NCBI GenBank assembly: GCA_022835595.1
Contig: BQUP01000002.1
Location: 372,001-436,000, forward strand
Source: Cystobasidium ongulense
Taxonomy: Eukaryota; Basidiomycota; Cystobasidiomycetes; Cystobasidiales; Cystobasidiaceae
Direction: 5' to 3'
DNA length: 64,000 bases
Shown here piece by piece: positions 62,001-64,000 of this stretch (position 1 is the first letter of the stretch; each line of letters opens with the position of its first letter). The notes beneath the pieces were generated by a model, which did not search any database, was not told where the DNA came from, and saw only the letters and a list, made by a program, of their open reading frames with translations. The translations under genes were made by a program, and so were the position numbers.

Positions 62001-62263
62001 CTCTGGAGGTGCTCTTTCTTGTTGAATGTCTGTGGACGACATGTATGCAATTTCAACAATAGTCAGCATTGTTGGAGGACCTGACGGAAGCCCATCCACC
62101 ACAAATACAGGTTGATCGAGGCTGTTCAACTGACCATGCCGCAGTACGAGCACATCGAGGTGCGTTCCTTTCGGGGCTTGGAGGAGGACGAGACTGGTGA
62201 TGGAGCCTTGCCTCCCAACTCGGCTACACTCGCTGCAGCCATGTCGTCGCTGCTCGTCGCCAT
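59093..62263 (-). CDS. C2H2 zinc-finger transcription factor, two fingers, Gln/Ser-rich
   Basis: Exons 62135-62263, 61987-62029, 61742-61802, 59549-61673 and 59093-59455 give 2,721 nt and 906 residues. Two adjacent N-terminal C2H2 fingers are assembled across four exons: CSYCGMTFNKKEHLQRHERT plus H, then a linker (LDRP), then YHCDFAGCGKAFARRDTLTR plus HTRLH. The layout resembles Adr1-like fungal factors. The remaining 800 residues are low-complexity Ser, Gln, Asn and His with poly-Gln runs, likely an activation region. The C-terminus has an ordered stretch (NMNAAILKAADAHTDQ, INWPERDASPFTWDF). The intron at 59456-59548 is in frame (31 codons) and was inferred from its GTGAGC donor and CTTCAG acceptor. 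The basic RPRKERTS just before finger one may aid DNA contact. The target genes are unknown. Confidence 0.88.
60509..60534 (-). repeat. Trinucleotide microsatellite (GTT/AAC) coding poly-Gln
   Basis: About eight GTT triplets on the + strand; read on the minus strand in the transcription-factor frame they are CAA codons, giving a Gln run. Smaller CAG/CAA clusters occur at 60365-60395 and 61087-61100. They fall in the low-complexity activation-type region. Confidence 0.75.
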
Positions 62264-63888
62264 GTTGGGCGGTTAGTTACCAACTGATAGACAGTGTTGA
62301 ACGTGATCCCGCTTTCTTCGAGAGGCGGTTGTGATCGACTTTCGAGCGAGCACTTGGCTTGCAGGATGCGAAGAGGCAGAGGGGTGGGACGAGCAGGATA
62401 CAGGATGAGAAGGTGTGTGTGTCTGGTGTAGAGGCGAAGGGAACGTAGACAGTTGCGCCTTCGTGTCCTCTTGCGCTCTTGTCTTTCTTTTCTGATTGAT
62501 GCCGGCCCGGTGGATCAGTTGAGCGATCAAGGTTGAAGCAGGGCCCTGCGTGAGATTGGGTTTCGTGAGCTGGATACAGGTGGAGTGGACACAAGCAACG
62601 TTTCACCTACAAGCAGCACGCCAGTAGTGCACTTCTTCGCTCCTTCTTCTCCAAGAAAAAAGTGCTCTCCCTTTGTATAGCAAGTTATGCGTCACCTCGA
62701 GCTCGTCGCGCTAGTCGAGCAAGGAGAATAAATGCTCGAATATGCGCGAATGATTTGGTACCGAGAATCTGATTCGTTTGGTGTATCGCCAAGTGTTATC
62801 TGAGCTCCAAGTCGCTGGTATAACGCGTGGAGGGGCGTTGTGAATGTGTTCTGATAGGCAGACGGGTATGGTGGATGGGCTGACTAGACTCTATTCTATC
62901 GAAAGCTTTCCTTGCCCTCCACTGCCAATTGATTGGGAGATGACCGAGTGTGACACTATCTTTGAGACCCACCACTGTGCAGAGGCTGTTCACTCGTGTC
63001 GTCGAATGCTCGTCAAGCGCAGCTTCAAAAGAAAGAAAAGACAAACAGAGCAGAATGAGGGGGGACAGTTGGCAAAAGTCTGGGGAAGTTGGGAAGCGCG
63101 AGTGGGTTGAGAATCTGGGGTAGCCAGCCGGAACACCTCTTTGCAGCCAATCACAGAGCTGGACCGCTCAATGCGCGGGTCCCCGGACATGTCTCTGCAA
63201 GCCGAACGCTCTGATCGGGGAACTCTACCGCGACCCTCCTTTCTAATTGGCTGGCAACGGCAGCATCTTGATCGCGAGTCTGCGTTGCCATCAGGATCAA
63301 CGGGCAACGTAAAGTTAGCTCTTCAGGCTATGTTTTAACAGGTGACTCAAAAAGGTGGCAAGGATTCGGGCTAGACTCTTTGCGTTGGGAATACTTGTCT
63401 TTTGGGTGTTCTGCTTCCCTCGATGCAACAGTGCAGGTATTTCATTAATTAACATTGACTCAGGCCAAGGCAAACTTATCCAGAATCAAGTACCGACAGC
63501 TGCGACATCAAATGTACTTTAATCGTAAAGTAGGCAGTCGTCTGTATCGGCCCTGACAGATCATGTGAAAAAGTGATCTACGACGTGAAACTTAATCAGA
63601 TCAGACAGGCAGCAGAAACCTGAGAAATCCTGAATAATATTATGCCCTAAGCCTAAGGTGCTTTTATAGTCACGAAAATGCTCCTGTTTCGCGTTGAAAC
63701 AGTACTATCAATTAGGACCTTTCAAAGCAAAGAAACGGATGATCAACACTGACTCATCCAACTGCTGTACACATGCTGTACATGATTGTAACTCGGCTCA
63801 CGGCTATTATGCAGCTGTATCCTGACAATGACACCAACTAAAACTGAATGCATTCTGACTCCTTCAGTATATCCCATGTTGGTTTCAA
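62264..63888. other. Intergenic upstream of the C2H2 gene
   Basis: About 1.6 kb, the longest promoter-side region after the UBP15 one. It presumably holds the 5' leader and promoter of the transcription factor and the 3' flank of the edge gene. Several short frames (62277-62606, 62990-63307) have no supporting features. The last 500 nt before 63888 are AT-rich. No RNA gene was recognised. Confidence 0.5.
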
Positions 63889-64000
63889 TCAGGCTTCTAG
63901 CGATTTGACGACCTTGCTACCATACAAGATAAGGTCGGGCAAGACCTGCTCGGGATTTTCAGCGGACTTGCAGTAGGCGTCTCGATAGCGAGCTATCTCG
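63889..64000 (-). CDS. 3' end of an unidentified gene (runs off the right edge)
   Basis: The last 36 codons of a minus-strand gene enter at the window edge: EIARYRDAYCKSAENPEQVL, then PDLILYGSKVVKSLEA and a TGA at 63889-63891. The balanced composition and continuous frame look like true coding sequence. The fragment is too short to name the protein. The upstream exons lie beyond 64000. Confidence 0.55.
   Translation of the reverse strand, partial: EIARYRDAYCKSAENPEQVLPDLILYGSKVVKSLEA

Overview
The window is nuclear DNA from a fungus, most likely a basidiomycete. Genes lie on both strands and carry many short GT-AG introns (about 45-230 nt, mostly 50-90). The gene set is fungal: a Pho81-type SPX-ankyrin protein, PKA-type neutral trehalase, CFEM and Mnn2-family proteins. 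I could not fix the species; Pucciniomycotina or Ustilaginomycotina is a guess. No transposon, rRNA, tRNA or CRISPR was recognised. Exon models were built by hand from splice signals, frame and family resemblance. Nearly all sum to a whole number of codons, but none is backed by transcripts.

Layout. 1-2354 (-): 5' part of a UBP15/USP7 deubiquitinase with an acidic, Gln-rich N-terminal extension. 4542-7103 (-): a DWW-type ankyrin-like protein and a GST that abut and may be one gene. 7633-8733 (-): NMN adenylyltransferase. 9446-10934 (-): RanGAP (RNA1), divergent from an SRR1-like gene at 11186-12390 (+). 12660-14117 (+): an unrecognised protein. 14595-18303 (+): PHO81. 19102-24118 (-): five tandem paralogues (A-E) of a small three-exon family that looks NTF2/SnoaL-like. 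24810-25569 and 26571-27468 (+): two secreted proteins, one cysteine-rich, one CFEM with a probable GPI anchor. 28091-31208 (-): neutral trehalase. 31647-33135 (-): a cysteine-rich single-pass membrane protein. 33633-34400 (+): ribosomal protein eS30. 35453-38098 (+): Mnn2-type alpha-1,2-mannosyltransferase. 38573-41479 (+): a Cep57/Ppc89-like spindle-pole protein. 41636 to about 58450 (-): midasin (MDN1/REA1), about 5,300 residues and a quarter of the window. 59093-62263 (-): a two-finger C2H2 transcription factor. 63889-64000 (-): 3' end of a further gene.

The core genes cover ribosome biogenesis (midasin, eS30), nuclear transport (RanGAP), NAD synthesis, phosphate sensing, trehalose use and cell-wall glycosylation. 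They show no operon-like logic. The accessory stretch is 18.3-27.5 kb, where the tandem family sits next to two secreted-protein genes. That family, including a copy whose start ATG reads ACG while the rest of the frame is intact, is the best candidate for undescribed biology. The possible GST-ankyrin fusion at 6.0 kb is second.
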